64,000 nt of DNA from a virus, in the IMG/VR virus record IMGVR_UViG_3300008120_000059, positions 64,001 to 128,000 of that record; one strand, given 5' to 3'. Both the position numbers and the translations under genes were made by a program. Positions 24,701 through 34,900 of this stretch are shown in pieces (the stretch's first letter is position 1; each line of letters opens with the position of its first letter). The notes under the pieces are model-generated. The model was given only the letters and a program-made list of their open reading frames with translations. It was not told the DNA's origin and searched no databases.

Positions 24701-25051
24701 TTACGTTATTTGAACAACATTAACATTAAATGCACATGGGTAGTAACAATCACTACATCTTAAATCAACTAATGCTAATTGATAACCACCTTGCAATTTT
24801 GGTACCGATGATGGTACAGGGTTTATGTGTCCGTCACAGTGTTCCACAAATACAAAAATTTGTGGTATGTTATCCAATAAACTTATATTAAACGTATATC
24901 CCGTTGATATTGGAATTAAAACTTCAACCCCATTGATATAATTTGCATCATCAATATTATGTGTTAACCCTGTGTAGATATAGTACCCGTTACAAGGTGT
25001 TTGTCCTGAAAAATTTGATATTGTTACTGAGTATGTTACTAATGACGGCAT
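24701..25051 (-). CDS. small beta-rich cassette protein, 116 aa
   Basis: Compact protein without Thr/Pro linker. It begins VTYSVTISNFSGQTPCNGYY and ends in a Cys-containing strand region (LVDLRCSDCYYPCAFNVNVV). The N-terminal pattern and paired Cys resemble the folded modules of the large neighbours. It may be a free-standing module, fibre subunit or tip. It sits 3 nt upstream of the 973-aa gene's start. Confidence 0.65.
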   Translation of the reverse strand: MPSLVTYSVTISNFSGQTPCNGYYIYTGLTHNIDDANYINGVEVLIPISTGYTFNISLLDNIPQIFVFVEHCDGHINPVPSSVPKLQGGYQLALVDLRCSDCYYPCAFNVNVVQIT

Positions 25052-25057
25052 TATTTC

Positions 25058-25066
25058 ATAAATATA
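25058..25066 (-). promoter_or_regulatory. TATTTAT motif upstream of the 116-aa gene
   Basis: TATATTTAT on the coding strand, 6 nt before the ATG at 25051. Confidence 0.4.
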
Positions 25067-25076
25067 AATTCAATGT

Positions 25077-25925
25077 TTAATTACAATAATCGGGATTTAA
25101 ATCACAATCTATAAATGCAATACCACAATAGTTAGGGTCTGTTATGGTTCCACTTAAACCGGTTTGTGCAACTAAGTATTCACCAGCACTTGGATTGAGT
25201 GTAATATTTCCACTATCCTGTGATGAACCAATGAATATTTGCCATTGTGGTGATGTGTATACCGCAATTACCACCCCTGAACTATTAACCTTATAAAAAG
25301 TAATTGGGATATTTGAAGTGGCGGTTGTTACACTACCTAAATTATCTTTTAGTGTCCAAGTAACTTCATATTGTATATTTTCATCTATCGTTTCAATACT
25401 GTACCATAAACAATATGATGAAGGGGTGTTTTGTGTTGGAGTAGGAGTTGGAGTCTTGGTAACTGTTGGGGTTGGTGATAAACCAGGAGTTTTTGTTGGA
25501 GTAGGGGTTGGTGTAATTGAAGCGTTCGGTGTCTTAGATGGTGTAGCGGTAACTGTTGGTGTTTTTGTAACTGTAGGTGTTGGGGTTGGGGTTCTTGTAA
25601 CTGTAGGTGTTGGAGTTGGACTTATTGGTGGGTCACACTGTACCTCAACACTAAAACATAGTGTATCATAACAAGGAAACGCTTTACTATCGTGAGTGTA
25701 AATATTTTTAATTATATAACGACCTGTAGTGTCGTCTGTCATTTTAACCCAATATTGAGTATTAAAACTTAAGTTTGTAATTGTAACAGCTGTAAGAGTT
25801 AAACCTGTTGCGTAAAGTGTAAATGTTGAATTGTTCGTTTCAGGATACGGGCTATCACCGGACTTGTATCTAATTGAGTACGTACCATCATTGATTATAT
25901 TGTATAAACGAACATTTAATCCCAT
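25077..25925 (-). CDS. two-domain Thr/Pro-linker protein, 282 aa
   Basis: An N-terminal beta-sandwich-like domain of about 100 residues contains [20 protein letters not shown], reminiscent of fibronectin-III-type strands. A linker of about 65 residues built from [10 protein letters not shown] units follows. The C-terminal domain is about 110 residues ([20 protein letters not shown]) and ends in a Cys-rich tail, [16 protein letters not shown]. It is the simplest member of the cassette and shows the design clearly: folded head, extended linker, folded tip. Fibre or decoration function is inferred. Confidence 0.7.
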   Translation of the reverse strand: MGLNVRLYNIINDGTYSIRYKSGDSPYPETNNSTFTLYATGLTLTAVTITNLSFNTQYWVKMTDDTTGRYIIKNIYTHDSKAFPCYDTLCFSVEVQCDPPISPTPTPTVTRTPTPTPTVTKTPTVTATPSKTPNASITPTPTPTKTPGLSPTPTVTKTPTPTPTQNTPSSYCLWYSIETIDENIQYEVTWTLKDNLGSVTTATSNIPITFYKVNSSGVVIAVYTSPQWQIFIGSSQDSGNITLNPSAGEYLVAQTGLSGTITDPNYCGIAFIDCDLNPDYCN

Positions 25926-25951
25926 TTTTTAATTATTGATTTCTATATTTG

Positions 25952-25959
25952 ATAAATAT
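25952..25959 (-). promoter_or_regulatory. TATTTAT motif upstream of the 282-aa gene
   Basis: ATATTTAT on the coding strand, 26 nt before the ATG at 25925, the longest spacing among the copies. Confidence 0.35.
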
Positions 25960-25988
25960 AAAAAATCCTATTTTATAGTAAAGTTATT

Positions 25989-28553
25989 TTAACATCCATC
26001 ACCAATTGTATACTGAGTAGTTACCGAACCAGAAACTACTTCATAAATTACACTTCCAATTTGAAAAAACCCATCAAATGTTGTTGTTAAGTTATTATTC
26101 GTGTAGATGGTAACACCTGAATCATAAATATTGACCACATTTGGTAATGTGTATAATGTTACACTATACGAACCTGAACACAACACAACCCCACTACAGT
26201 AATTTGTACATCCAACCATATTCCATTCTTGATATGTCGGACTAGGTGTTGGTGTAACTGATGGAGTTTTAGTTGGGGTTGGGGTTTTAGTTAAAGTAGG
26301 GGTTGGGGTTGGGGAAACCGCTACCAAGGATGAACCACAAATTTCGTATAGAGCATTATCATTTATACCATATATTGTATTTGTCGGTACATACAAAGGT
26401 TTAGAAATACCGTCACCAATAATTTCACTAAATATACCTGTTGTCGGGTCTAGAACACCTAAGAATCCATCTGACAATGTTGAATATCTGCTAATATATA
26501 ATTTACCGTTATCAGGATTATATATCATAGACCTTGTTGAGCCAAAAATCCAAGTTGCTCCCGATATTGAATTTAAAGTAAGTGTGGTGTTTGTTGCAAC
26601 ATCTATTTTGTATACCGTAGACGCACTAACTAAATAAATAATATTGTTCGTCACATCCAAAGCAATTAAACTTGCTGAGGTGATTGGTAGTGATGTACCA
26701 TCTAACGAAATAGTATTACCAGAACAAGAATATATTCTACCACTCTGAGCGAAATATAATTTATTATTATTAGGATTGTAAACAGTCGCTTCAGGGTTTG
26801 ATAAAGTTATACCTGTAATTTGGTTTGTAAAAGTATCTGTTGAACCATCTATGACACTAATTTGTGAAACTGAAAAATTTCCACCTGTTTGACTAAATGC
26901 ATAAATTTTATTTAAAACAGAATTATATTCAATTTTTCCTAAACCTGATGTTATTCCCGAAATTGATATTGACGATGTTGTGTTTGTGTTTAAATTTCTT
27001 ATTAACATTTTAACAGGAAATGATGATTCCCAACTGTATAATTTGTTGTTAGTTGAGTTATATCCTAATAATAAACTACTTCCTGACCATGTAAATTCAT
27101 TTGTTAAACTTGTTGAATTTGGGACAAAAGATTGTACAACACTTGATGCGTTTAGAACGTATGCTTTGTTATTTGATGATGAATAAACCATACCTTGTCT
27201 ACCAACGGCAGAATATGAATTCGTTGCGGCAAGAGTATTTCTAACTGAATCACTACAACCACCTGATGGTGTTGGGGTCAGGGTCGGGGTTACGGTATTA
27301 GTAGGTGTTACACTTGGGGTCGCAACTGGATTACCGGATGGACTTGGTGTTGGGGTTTTTGTTGGGGTCGGGGTTGGAGATACAATAGGTACAGGTAATG
27401 TAAAATTCACAGAATTAGTACACGTACCAGTACTTTGAACTGTAAATGTTGTTATTGAATAACACACAAGTGCGGTATACCCAGATAATAATTGAGATGT
27501 TGTCACACCAGTTGCAATTAATACTATAGTTCCTCCTGTTGTTGTTCCCGAAATATTATAAGGTCCGGCTTGCGTTAAAAAATAAATTGGGTGTAATGAG
27601 AATGTATATTGAGTACATCCTGTAGGTACTAGTGAAGGTGATGGGGTTACTGTGGGTGTTACACTAACAGTTACCGAAGGTGTTAATGAAGGGGTATTTG
27701 TGGGTGTATTTGTTGGTGTAACCGAAGGTGTCGAACCTAACGTACTTGACGGTGTATTTGTGGGTGTATTTGTTGGTGTAACCGAAGGTGTCGGAGTTAG
27801 ACTTGGAGTTTTTGTTGGAGTTACAGTATTTGTTGGGGTTGGGGTTTCGGAAGGAGTTTCGGAAGGAGTTTGTGTTAATGTGGGTGTTGGAGTTGGGGTC
27901 ACACTCGGACAAACTACAGTACAGAAACCATTGAAAGATATCCCTGCATATGGGTAACTCGGGTCGTAACAAACATATGTTGGTGAAAATGAACCACTAT
28001 GATATACACCACAACAGTCCGTATAATACCAATTTGGTGAATCGGTTATACCTGAGTAACATAAAGTTGGTGTGGGTGTTGGAGTAGGGGTAGGAGTTGG
28101 ACTTGGTGGTGTTAAACAGTCAATACAATTTGTAAAAAGAGCATTTTCAGAAATTAATTGTGCAACAGTATAATTGTAAGTGGTGCTACCAGTGCCTTGT
28201 TCATAAACTCCTGTATAGTTGTAACATGTACCATCATAAGAAATTGTTGCACCTGTACTTTGGAAATACTGATTAACTTCTGAATTTTTTAAACCAAAGT
28301 AAACAAATGCCCCTGGTATTTGGCAATGTTCAAATTGCCACCCATTAAAATCGTCGTTACATTGTTCACAGGTTGTATAACCACTAAAAATAACCGTACC
28401 TGACGGTCCACCTCCGACATTTCCTGTTGAAGACCAACATTGGTAATCAGCAAAAATCGTGTCACCCGATAATACTAAACTGTCATCGACGACAAAATCA
28501 TAGTATGACGCTGGGTCTAAACAATTTTGAAATGTTATTATTTGTGCTGGCAT
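25989..28553 (-). CDS. Thr/Pro-linker fibre protein with beta-propeller, 854 aa
   Basis: The N-terminal part (about 150 residues) has Cys-containing beta modules (CEQCNDDFNGWQFEHCQ). Next come a short linker, a module with YYTDCCGVYHSGS and a long TPTPTLTQTP-type linker. After a further small domain, residues about 430-740 form a repeat of about 45-50 residues: YNSTNNKLYSWESS, YNSVLNKIYAFSQTG, YNPNNNKLYFAQSG, YNPDNGKLYISRYS, YVPTNTIYGINDNALY. This is the blade pattern of YVTN/NHL-type beta-propellers, with six or seven blades likely. A final linker and a C-terminal module with Cys complete it. Propellers in phage fibres commonly bind sugars or proteins; receptor binding here is inference. Confidence 0.75.
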   Translation of the reverse strand: MPAQIITFQNCLDPASYYDFVVDDSLVLSGDTIFADYQCWSSTGNVGGGPSGTVIFSGYTTCEQCNDDFNGWQFEHCQIPGAFVYFGLKNSEVNQYFQSTGATISYDGTCYNYTGVYEQGTGSTTYNYTVAQLISENALFTNCIDCLTPPSPTPTPTPTPTPTLCYSGITDSPNWYYTDCCGVYHSGSFSPTYVCYDPSYPYAGISFNGFCTVVCPSVTPTPTPTLTQTPSETPSETPTPTNTVTPTKTPSLTPTPSVTPTNTPTNTPSSTLGSTPSVTPTNTPTNTPSLTPSVTVSVTPTVTPSPSLVPTGCTQYTFSLHPIYFLTQAGPYNISGTTTGGTIVLIATGVTTSQLLSGYTALVCYSITTFTVQSTGTCTNSVNFTLPVPIVSPTPTPTKTPTPSPSGNPVATPSVTPTNTVTPTLTPTPSGGCSDSVRNTLAATNSYSAVGRQGMVYSSSNNKAYVLNASSVVQSFVPNSTSLTNEFTWSGSSLLLGYNSTNNKLYSWESSFPVKMLIRNLNTNTTSSISISGITSGLGKIEYNSVLNKIYAFSQTGGNFSVSQISVIDGSTDTFTNQITGITLSNPEATVYNPNNNKLYFAQSGRIYSCSGNTISLDGTSLPITSASLIALDVTNNIIYLVSASTVYKIDVATNTTLTLNSISGATWIFGSTRSMIYNPDNGKLYISRYSTLSDGFLGVLDPTTGIFSEIIGDGISKPLYVPTNTIYGINDNALYEICGSSLVAVSPTPTPTLTKTPTPTKTPSVTPTPSPTYQEWNMVGCTNYCSGVVLCSGSYSVTLYTLPNVVNIYDSGVTIYTNNNLTTTFDGFFQIGSVIYEVVSGSVTTQYTIGDGC

Positions 28554-28570
28554 TTATTACTATTCTTTCT

Positions 28571-28578
28571 ATAAATAC
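28571..28578 (-). promoter_or_regulatory. TATTTAT motif upstream of the propeller protein gene
   Basis: GTATTTAT on the coding strand, 17 nt before the ATG at 28553. Confidence 0.45.
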
Positions 28579-28597
28579 TTAAATCATTATTTTATCA

Positions 28598-31500
28598 TTA
28601 ACATGCTTCTCCACAAAATGTGTTACAATAATCACCACAACCAGTACCGTATGTATATTGCGAAGTATATATTGGTGGTACGAAGTTTCCTCTAAACAAT
28701 ATAAACACATTTGTCACTCTCATAAGACAAACGCTATAATTACCAGGGGCGTTATAACCTTGTGTTGTGAATGTACCATCACAACATTGGTATGCAAAGT
28801 ATACTTGATTATCATCTGAGGCTGTTAAATCATTAATATCAACAAAAAAGTCTGTACACAAACAATCACCACAAGCACCATCATACGTTATCTCCCCACC
28901 ATAAGGACCTAATACACTTGGAATACTACATGAACATATCTCAATTGTACCACTTGCTGGGTACACATTTGGGTCAAGTATTTCTGTGGGTGTTCCTCCA
29001 CCGCAACAAGTGGTATAGTTAACTATATTACCAGGTCCTAATCCTGTAATAATATATGACTCACAAACACATGGTGGAGTTGGGGTTGGGGTCGGAGTTG
29101 GAGTTGGGGTTGGGGTTGATGACGGATTTGAAACCGGAGATGGTGTTGGAGTGTTTGTTGGAGTGTTTGTTGGAGTTACAGTCTTGGTTGGTGTATTTGT
29201 AGGAGTATTGGTTGGTGTTAAAGTTGGAGTAACTGTCCTTGTTGGAGTATTTGTAGGGGTAAAGGTTGGAGTTACAGTCTTGGTTGGAGTATTTGTAGGG
29301 GTAAAGGTTGGAGTTACAGTCTTGGTTGGTGTATTTGTAGGGGTAAAGGTTGGAGTTACAGTCTTGGTTGGTGTATTTGTAGGAGTATTGGTTGGTGTTA
29401 AAGTTGGAGTAACTGTCCTTGTTGGTGTATTTGTCGGTGTTTTTGTTGGGGTTAAAGTTGGTGTAACTGTTGGTGTAACTGTTGGGGTTGGTGAAGGACA
29501 AGGGTGATAAGTTTCACATTCAGTACATGTATTGTATGTACCATACGCAGTGATTGCGGAACCAGGTACTCCTGGTCCGACTGAGTTTGTAACAAAATAA
29601 CAACAACCATTAATTGATATATAACGGTTTACTAAAAGATTTGGGTTAAATCCATTTTGACAACCAAATTGAATTGTATATTGTCCTGTTGTACCACAAC
29701 ATCCACATCTTTGTAAATCGAAAATCCAAGTGGCGCATGGGTTAGCTCCAATACATGTTTCACATGTATCAACACTAAATGATGATGGTGGATAATACCC
29801 GTCAACCCCACTAAAGTTTGGTGGTGAGTAGGTTTGACTATAACCTTCAACAAAATAACAACATCCATTTATAACAATAGTTTGACCTTGTGAAATACCG
29901 CTTTGAACATAGGTCAAATTAGTTGTTATACTTAAATAAGAAATAGTATTACCTAAAATACCACCATCACAACATGGTAATAAATAAACATAACCAACCT
30001 GTAAGGATGGTGATGGTGTTACTGTGCTTGTTGGTGTTAATGTAGGAGTTAAAGTTGGTGTAACTGTTTTTGTTGGTGTATTGGTAGGGGTTACGGATGG
30101 TGTTCTCGTAGGAGTAACACTATTGGTTGGGGTGTTAGTCGGGGTTAAAGTTGGTGTAACTGTTCTTGTTGGTGTATTGGTAGGGGTTACCGTAGGGCTA
30201 ACAGTGGCGGCTGGAGTTCTTGTTGGAGTAACAGTATTTGTTGGGGTATTGGTTGGTGTGAGAGTTGGTGTAACTGTTCTTGTTGGTGTATTGGTAGGGG
30301 TTACCGTATTCGTAGGTGTAACAGTTCTGGTTGGTGTTGGTGTCGGGGTTGGTGATGGACAAAAATTTAGAGTTTCTCCTAAACATTGTGCACAACTTGT
30401 CTGAACAGTAGTGTAAATCGTACCTCCAGGTCCTACCTGTTGCACATACGTTGCACATAACTGAATGTCTTGTAAATAAAATACCGTACCTAACAATGTA
30501 CCTAATGGTACTTGACCATAATAAACATTGGTGTCACCAGGACAACATGATTCAAATCTAGCAGCAACATACTGAGGACTAGCCGTTGGGGTTACTGTTT
30601 TGGTTGGTGTCAATGTTGGTGTAACAGTATTTGTTGGAGTGTTAGTTGGTGTTACGGTTGGACTAACTGTGGCAGCCGGTGTTCTTGTTGGTGTAACAGT
30701 ATTTGTTGGGGTATTTGTTGGAGTTACCGTAGGACTAACAGTGGCTGCTGGAGTTCTTGTTGGGGTATTGGTTGGGGTAACAGTATTTGTGGGGGTTACT
30801 GTGTTCGTTGGGGTATTGGTAGGTGTATTTGTTGGTGTTAATGTTGGACTAACAGTAGCCGCTGGTGTTCTTGTTGGTGTAACAGTATTTGTTGGGGTAT
30901 TTGTTGGAGTTACCGTATTTGTTGGAGTATTAGTTGGGGTGTTAGTTGGTGTTACAGTGTTGGTTGGTGTATTAGTTGGAGTTAAAGTTGGTGTAACTGT
31001 TCTTGTTGGTGTATTGGTAGGTGTAACTGTATTCGTAGGGGTGACTGTATTAGTTGGAGTGTTGGTTGGAGTATTAGTTGGAGTTAAGGTTGGACTAACA
31101 GTGGCAGCTGGTGTTCTTGTCGGGGTTACGGTATTAGTAGGGGTATTGGTTGGAGTTACCGTATTTGTTGGAGTATTAGTTGGGGTGTTGGTTGGAGTAA
31201 CAGTGTTGGTTGGGGTGTTAGTAGGGGTGTTGGTCGGTGTAACTGTATTTGTTGGAGTAACAGTATTAGTAGGTGTGTTTGTTGGTGTGTTAGTCGGTGT
31301 TAATGTTGGACTAACAGTAGCCGCTGGTGTTCTCGTAGGAGTTACAGTATTGGTAGGAGTATTGGTAGGAGTAACGGTGTTTGTTGGGGTGTTTGTAGGA
31401 GTATTGGTTGGTGTTACAGTATTGGTTGGAGTATTGGTTGGTGTAAAAGTTGGTGTAACAGTTTTTGTTGGTGTATTAGTAGGAGTATTGGTCGGTGTGA

Positions 31501-31819
31501 CAGTGTTGGTTGGTGTTACTGTATTTGTTGGAGTATTGGTTGGGGTATTGGTTGGTGTAAGGGTAGGACTAACAGTGGCTGCCGGAGTTCTTGTTGGAGT
31601 AACAGTATTGGTTGGGGTATTGGTTGGTGTAACAGTATTAGTCGGCGTATTGGTTGGAGTATTTGTTGGTGTGACTGTATTCGTTGGAGTGTTAGTAGGT
31701 GTAAAAGTTGGTGTGACGGTTCTTGTTGGTGTATTGGTTGGTGTAACGGTATTGGTTGGGGTGTTTGTGGGTGTAAGGGTAGGACTAACAGTGGCGGCCG
31801 GAGTTCTTGTTGGAGTCAC
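28598..31819 (-). CDS. C-terminal part of giant Thr/Pro-repeat fibre protein
   Basis: An ATG at 31819 opens this 1,073-aa ORF, but it lies inside the repeat. The frame is open further upstream to a stop at 32101-32099 created by the 20-nt duplication, so this is best read as the downstream part of the giant gene. It has (P-T-x-T)n with a recurring [11 protein letters not shown] motif. Folded Cys modules follow: [16 protein letters not shown] (about 30350-30570), then [13 protein letters not shown] and [14 protein letters not shown] with [10 protein letters not shown] (about 29490-30000). After another linker come two C-terminal modules (28600-29075) with [14 protein letters not shown] and [12 protein letters not shown]. 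These C-terminal modules probably form the tip. Confidence 0.75.
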   Translation of the reverse strand: MTPTRTPAATVSPTLTPTNTPTNTVTPTNTPTRTVTPTFTPTNTPTNTVTPTNTPTNTPTNTVTPTNTPTNTVTPTRTPAATVSPTLTPTNTPTNTPTNTVTPTNTVTPTNTPTNTPTKTVTPTFTPTNTPTNTVTPTNTPTNTPTNTVTPTNTPTNTVTPTRTPAATVSPTLTPTNTPTNTPTNTVTPTNTVTPTNTPTNTPTNTVTPTNTPTNTPTNTVTPTNTPTNTVTPTRTPAATVSPTLTPTNTPTNTPTNTVTPTNTVTPTNTPTRTVTPTLTPTNTPTNTVTPTNTPTNTPTNTVTPTNTPTNTVTPTRTPAATVSPTLTPTNTPTNTPTNTVTPTNTVTPTNTPTRTPAATVSPTVTPTNTPTNTVTPTRTPAATVSPTVTPTNTPTNTVTPTLTPTKTVTPTASPQYVAARFESCCPGDTNVYYGQVPLGTLLGTVFYLQDIQLCATYVQQVGPGGTIYTTVQTSCAQCLGETLNFCPSPTPTPTPTRTVTPTNTVTPTNTPTRTVTPTLTPTNTPTNTVTPTRTPAATVSPTVTPTNTPTRTVTPTLTPTNTPTNSVTPTRTPSVTPTNTPTKTVTPTLTPTLTPTSTVTPSPSLQVGYVYLLPCCDGGILGNTISYLSITTNLTYVQSGISQGQTIVINGCCYFVEGYSQTYSPPNFSGVDGYYPPSSFSVDTCETCIGANPCATWIFDLQRCGCCGTTGQYTIQFGCQNGFNPNLLVNRYISINGCCYFVTNSVGPGVPGSAITAYGTYNTCTECETYHPCPSPTPTVTPTVTPTLTPTKTPTNTPTRTVTPTLTPTNTPTNTPTKTVTPTFTPTNTPTKTVTPTFTPTNTPTKTVTPTFTPTNTPTRTVTPTLTPTNTPTNTPTKTVTPTNTPTNTPTPSPVSNPSSTPTPTPTPTPTPTPPCVCESYIITGLGPGNIVNYTTCCGGGTPTEILDPNVYPASGTIEICSCSIPSVLGPYGGEITYDGACGDCLCTDFFVDINDLTASDDNQVYFAYQCCDGTFTTQGYNAPGNYSVCLMRVTNVFILFRGNFVPPIYTSQYTYGTGCGDYCNTFCGEAC

Positions 31820-31959
31820 TGTATTGGTCGGTGTGTTGGTGGGTGTGACTGTGTTAGTAGGTGTATTTGTAGGTGTATTAGTTGGTGTGACTGTATTTGT
31901 TGGAGTGTTTGTTGGGGTGTTTGTGGGTGTAACAGTATTAGTAGGAGTATTGGTTGGTG

Positions 31960-34900
31960 TTACAGTTTTGGTTGGAGTGTTAGTAGGTGTAACAGTATTA
32001 GTAGGTGTATTGGTAGGTGTATTGGTTGGTGTAACAGTATTCGTAGGAGTATTTGTTGGAGTATTTGTTGGACTAACAGTAGCTGCTGGTGTTCTTGTTT
32101 AGCTGCTGGTGTTCTTGTTGGGGTTACGGTATTAGTTGGGGTTACAGTGTTAGTCGGAGTGTTAGTTGGTGTATTCGTTGGTGTAACGGTATTTGTTGGG
32201 GTGTTAGTTGGTGTATTTGTTGGTGTTACTGTATTGGTAGGAGTATTTGTAGGACTCAATGTAGGTGTAACTGTATTGGTCGGTGTTAAAGTTGGTGTAA
32301 CTGTCTTTGTTGGTGTATTAGTAGGTGTCTGAGTTGGTGTAACTGTATTAGTCGGAGTATTAGTAGGCGTAACAGTGTTTGTTGGAGTATTGGTTGGGGT
32401 ATTTGTAGGAGTTACCGTATTGGTTGGGGTGTTTGTAGGAGTATTGGTAGGGGTGACAGTCTTGGTTGGAGTATTTGTGGGGGTAACAGTATTTGTTGGG
32501 GTAACCGTATTAGTTGGTGTGTTGGTTGGAGTATTTGTTGGGGTTAGAGTTGGTGTAACAGTTTTTGTTGGTGTATTAGTTGGAGTAACGGTATTTGTTG
32601 GGGTATTGGTTGGGGTATTTGTAGGAGTTACCGTATTAGTCGGGGTATTAGTAGGCGTAACAGTGTTTGTTGGAGTATTGGTTGGGGTGTTTGTAGGAGT
32701 TAAGGTAGGTGTAACAGTCTTGGTTGGGGTGTTGGTTGGTGTAACTGTATTAGTAGGTGTGTTAGTTGGTGTAACTGTATTAGTAGGTGTATTTGTTGGA
32801 GTATTTGTTGGGGTAACAGTATTCGTAGGAGTATTGGTCGGTGTTAATGTAGGAGTAACAGTTCTTGTTGGAGTATTTGTTGGGGTAACAGTATTCGTAG
32901 GAGTATTAGTAGGTGTTAATGTAGGTGTAACAGTCTTGGTCGGAGTGTTTGTAGGAGTATTTGTTGGTGTAACAGTGTTTGTTGGTGTTACCGTGTTTGT
33001 AGGAGTATTGGTAGGAGTGTTCGTTGGAGTATTGGTTGGTGTTAATGTAGGTGTAACAGTATTAGTAGGTGTTAATGTAGGTGTAACAGTCTTGGTTGGG
33101 GTGTTTGTAGGAGTATTTGTTGGTGTAACGGTGTTCGTAGGGGTAACTGTAGGACTCAATGTAGGGGTTACAGTATTGGTCGGAGTATTAGTAGGTGTTA
33201 ATGTAGGTGTAACAGTCTTGGTTGGTGTATTGGTTGGGGTAACCGTGTTAGTTGGTGTGTTGGTGGGTGTTACTGTATTAGTAGGAGTAACTGTAGGACT
33301 CAATGTAGGAGTTACAGTCTTGGTTGGTGTATTAGTGGGTGTGTTTGTTGGTGTAACAGTATTGGTTGGGGTAACCGTGTTAGTTGGTGTGTTGGTTGGA
33401 GTATTTGTTGGGGTATTGGTTGGGGTGACTGTCTTAGTCGGTGTATTAGTTGGGGTTACTGTATTTGTTGGTGTAACCGTATTTGTTGGTGTATTTGTGG
33501 GTGTATTGGTTGGAGTTAAAGTTGGTGTTACAGTTTTTGTTGGTGTGTTGGTCGGTGTAACTGTATTTGTTGGTGTATTTGTGGGTGTATTGGTCGGTGT
33601 AACTGTATTTGTTGGAGTATTTGTTGGGGTGTTAGTGGGTGTAACAGTATTAGTAGGAGTATTTGTGGGCGTATTGGTCGGTGTAACTGTATTTGTCGGA
33701 GTATTGGTTGGGGTATTTGTTGGTGTAACGGTGTTCGTAGGGGTAACTGTAGGACTCAATGTAGGGGTTACAGTGTTTGTAGGAGTGTTTGTGGGAGTGT
33801 TGGTTGGGGTAACTGTATTAGTAGGAGTAACTGTAGGGGTGACAGTTTTAGTAGGTGTATTAGTTGGAGTATTGGTAGGGGTTACAGTATTAGTAGGGGT
33901 ATTTGTAGGAGTTAATGTAGGAGTTACAGTCTTGGTTGGGGTATTTGTTGGTGTAACGGTGTTCGTAGGGGTAACTGTAGGACTCAATGTGGGAGTCACC
34001 GTATTGGTCGGAGTATTGGTGGGGGTTACTGTATTAGTAGGAGTATTAGTAGGAGTATTGGTTGGGGTTACCGTGTTGGTCGGAGTTAAAGTTGGTGTAA
34101 CAGTTTTTGTTGGTGTATTGGTTGGAGTTACAGTGTTCGTAGGGGTATTTGTTGGTGTTAGAGTTGGTGTAACAGTTTTTGTTGGTGTATTAGTAGGAGT
34201 TACGGTGTTAGTTGGAGTGTTGGTAGGTGTGTTAGTTGGTGTTACAGTGTTGGTTGGTGTATTAGTAGGTGTCTGAGTTGGTGTAACTGTCTTGGTTGGG
34301 GTATTAGTTGGCGTTACAGTATTGGTTGGGGTTACCGTATTTGTAGGAGTTACGGTATTGGTTGGAGTAACAGTATTAGTCGGCGTTACTGTGTTAGTTG
34401 GGGTGTTAGTGGGGGTAACAGTATTAGTAGGAGTAACGGAATTCGTGGGAGTGTTTGTAGGAGTGTTTGTTGGTGTTAATGTAGGTGTTACGGTTTTTGT
34501 TGGTGTATTGGTTGGGGTTACTGTATTTGTAGGAGTATTTGTAGGAGTTAAGGTAGGTGTAACAGTATTGGTTGGGGTATTGGTAGGTGTGTTGGTCGGG
34601 GTGACTGTGTTAGTTGGTGTAACTGTATTAGTTGGTGTATTCGTAGGGGTTTGAGTTGGTGTAACAGTATTGGTTGGGGTATTTGTTGGAGTTAAAGTTG
34701 GTGTGACAGTTTTTGTTGGTGTATTGGTAGGAGTTACGGTATTTGTAGGAGTATTAGTCGGTGTCTGAGTTGGTGTTACGGTGTTTGTTGGAGTATTGGT
34801 TGGAGTTAATGTAGGTGTTACAGTCTTGGTTGGTGTATTAGTTGGTGTTACAGTATTAGTAGGTGTAACAGTATTAGTAGGTGTAACAGTGTTTGTAGGT

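Noticed and set aside
21748-28578. TATAAATA-type late promoters reading rightward on the plus strand
   Set aside because: No plus-strand genes follow; the sites are better read in the opposite orientation as TATTTAT elements before minus-strand genes.
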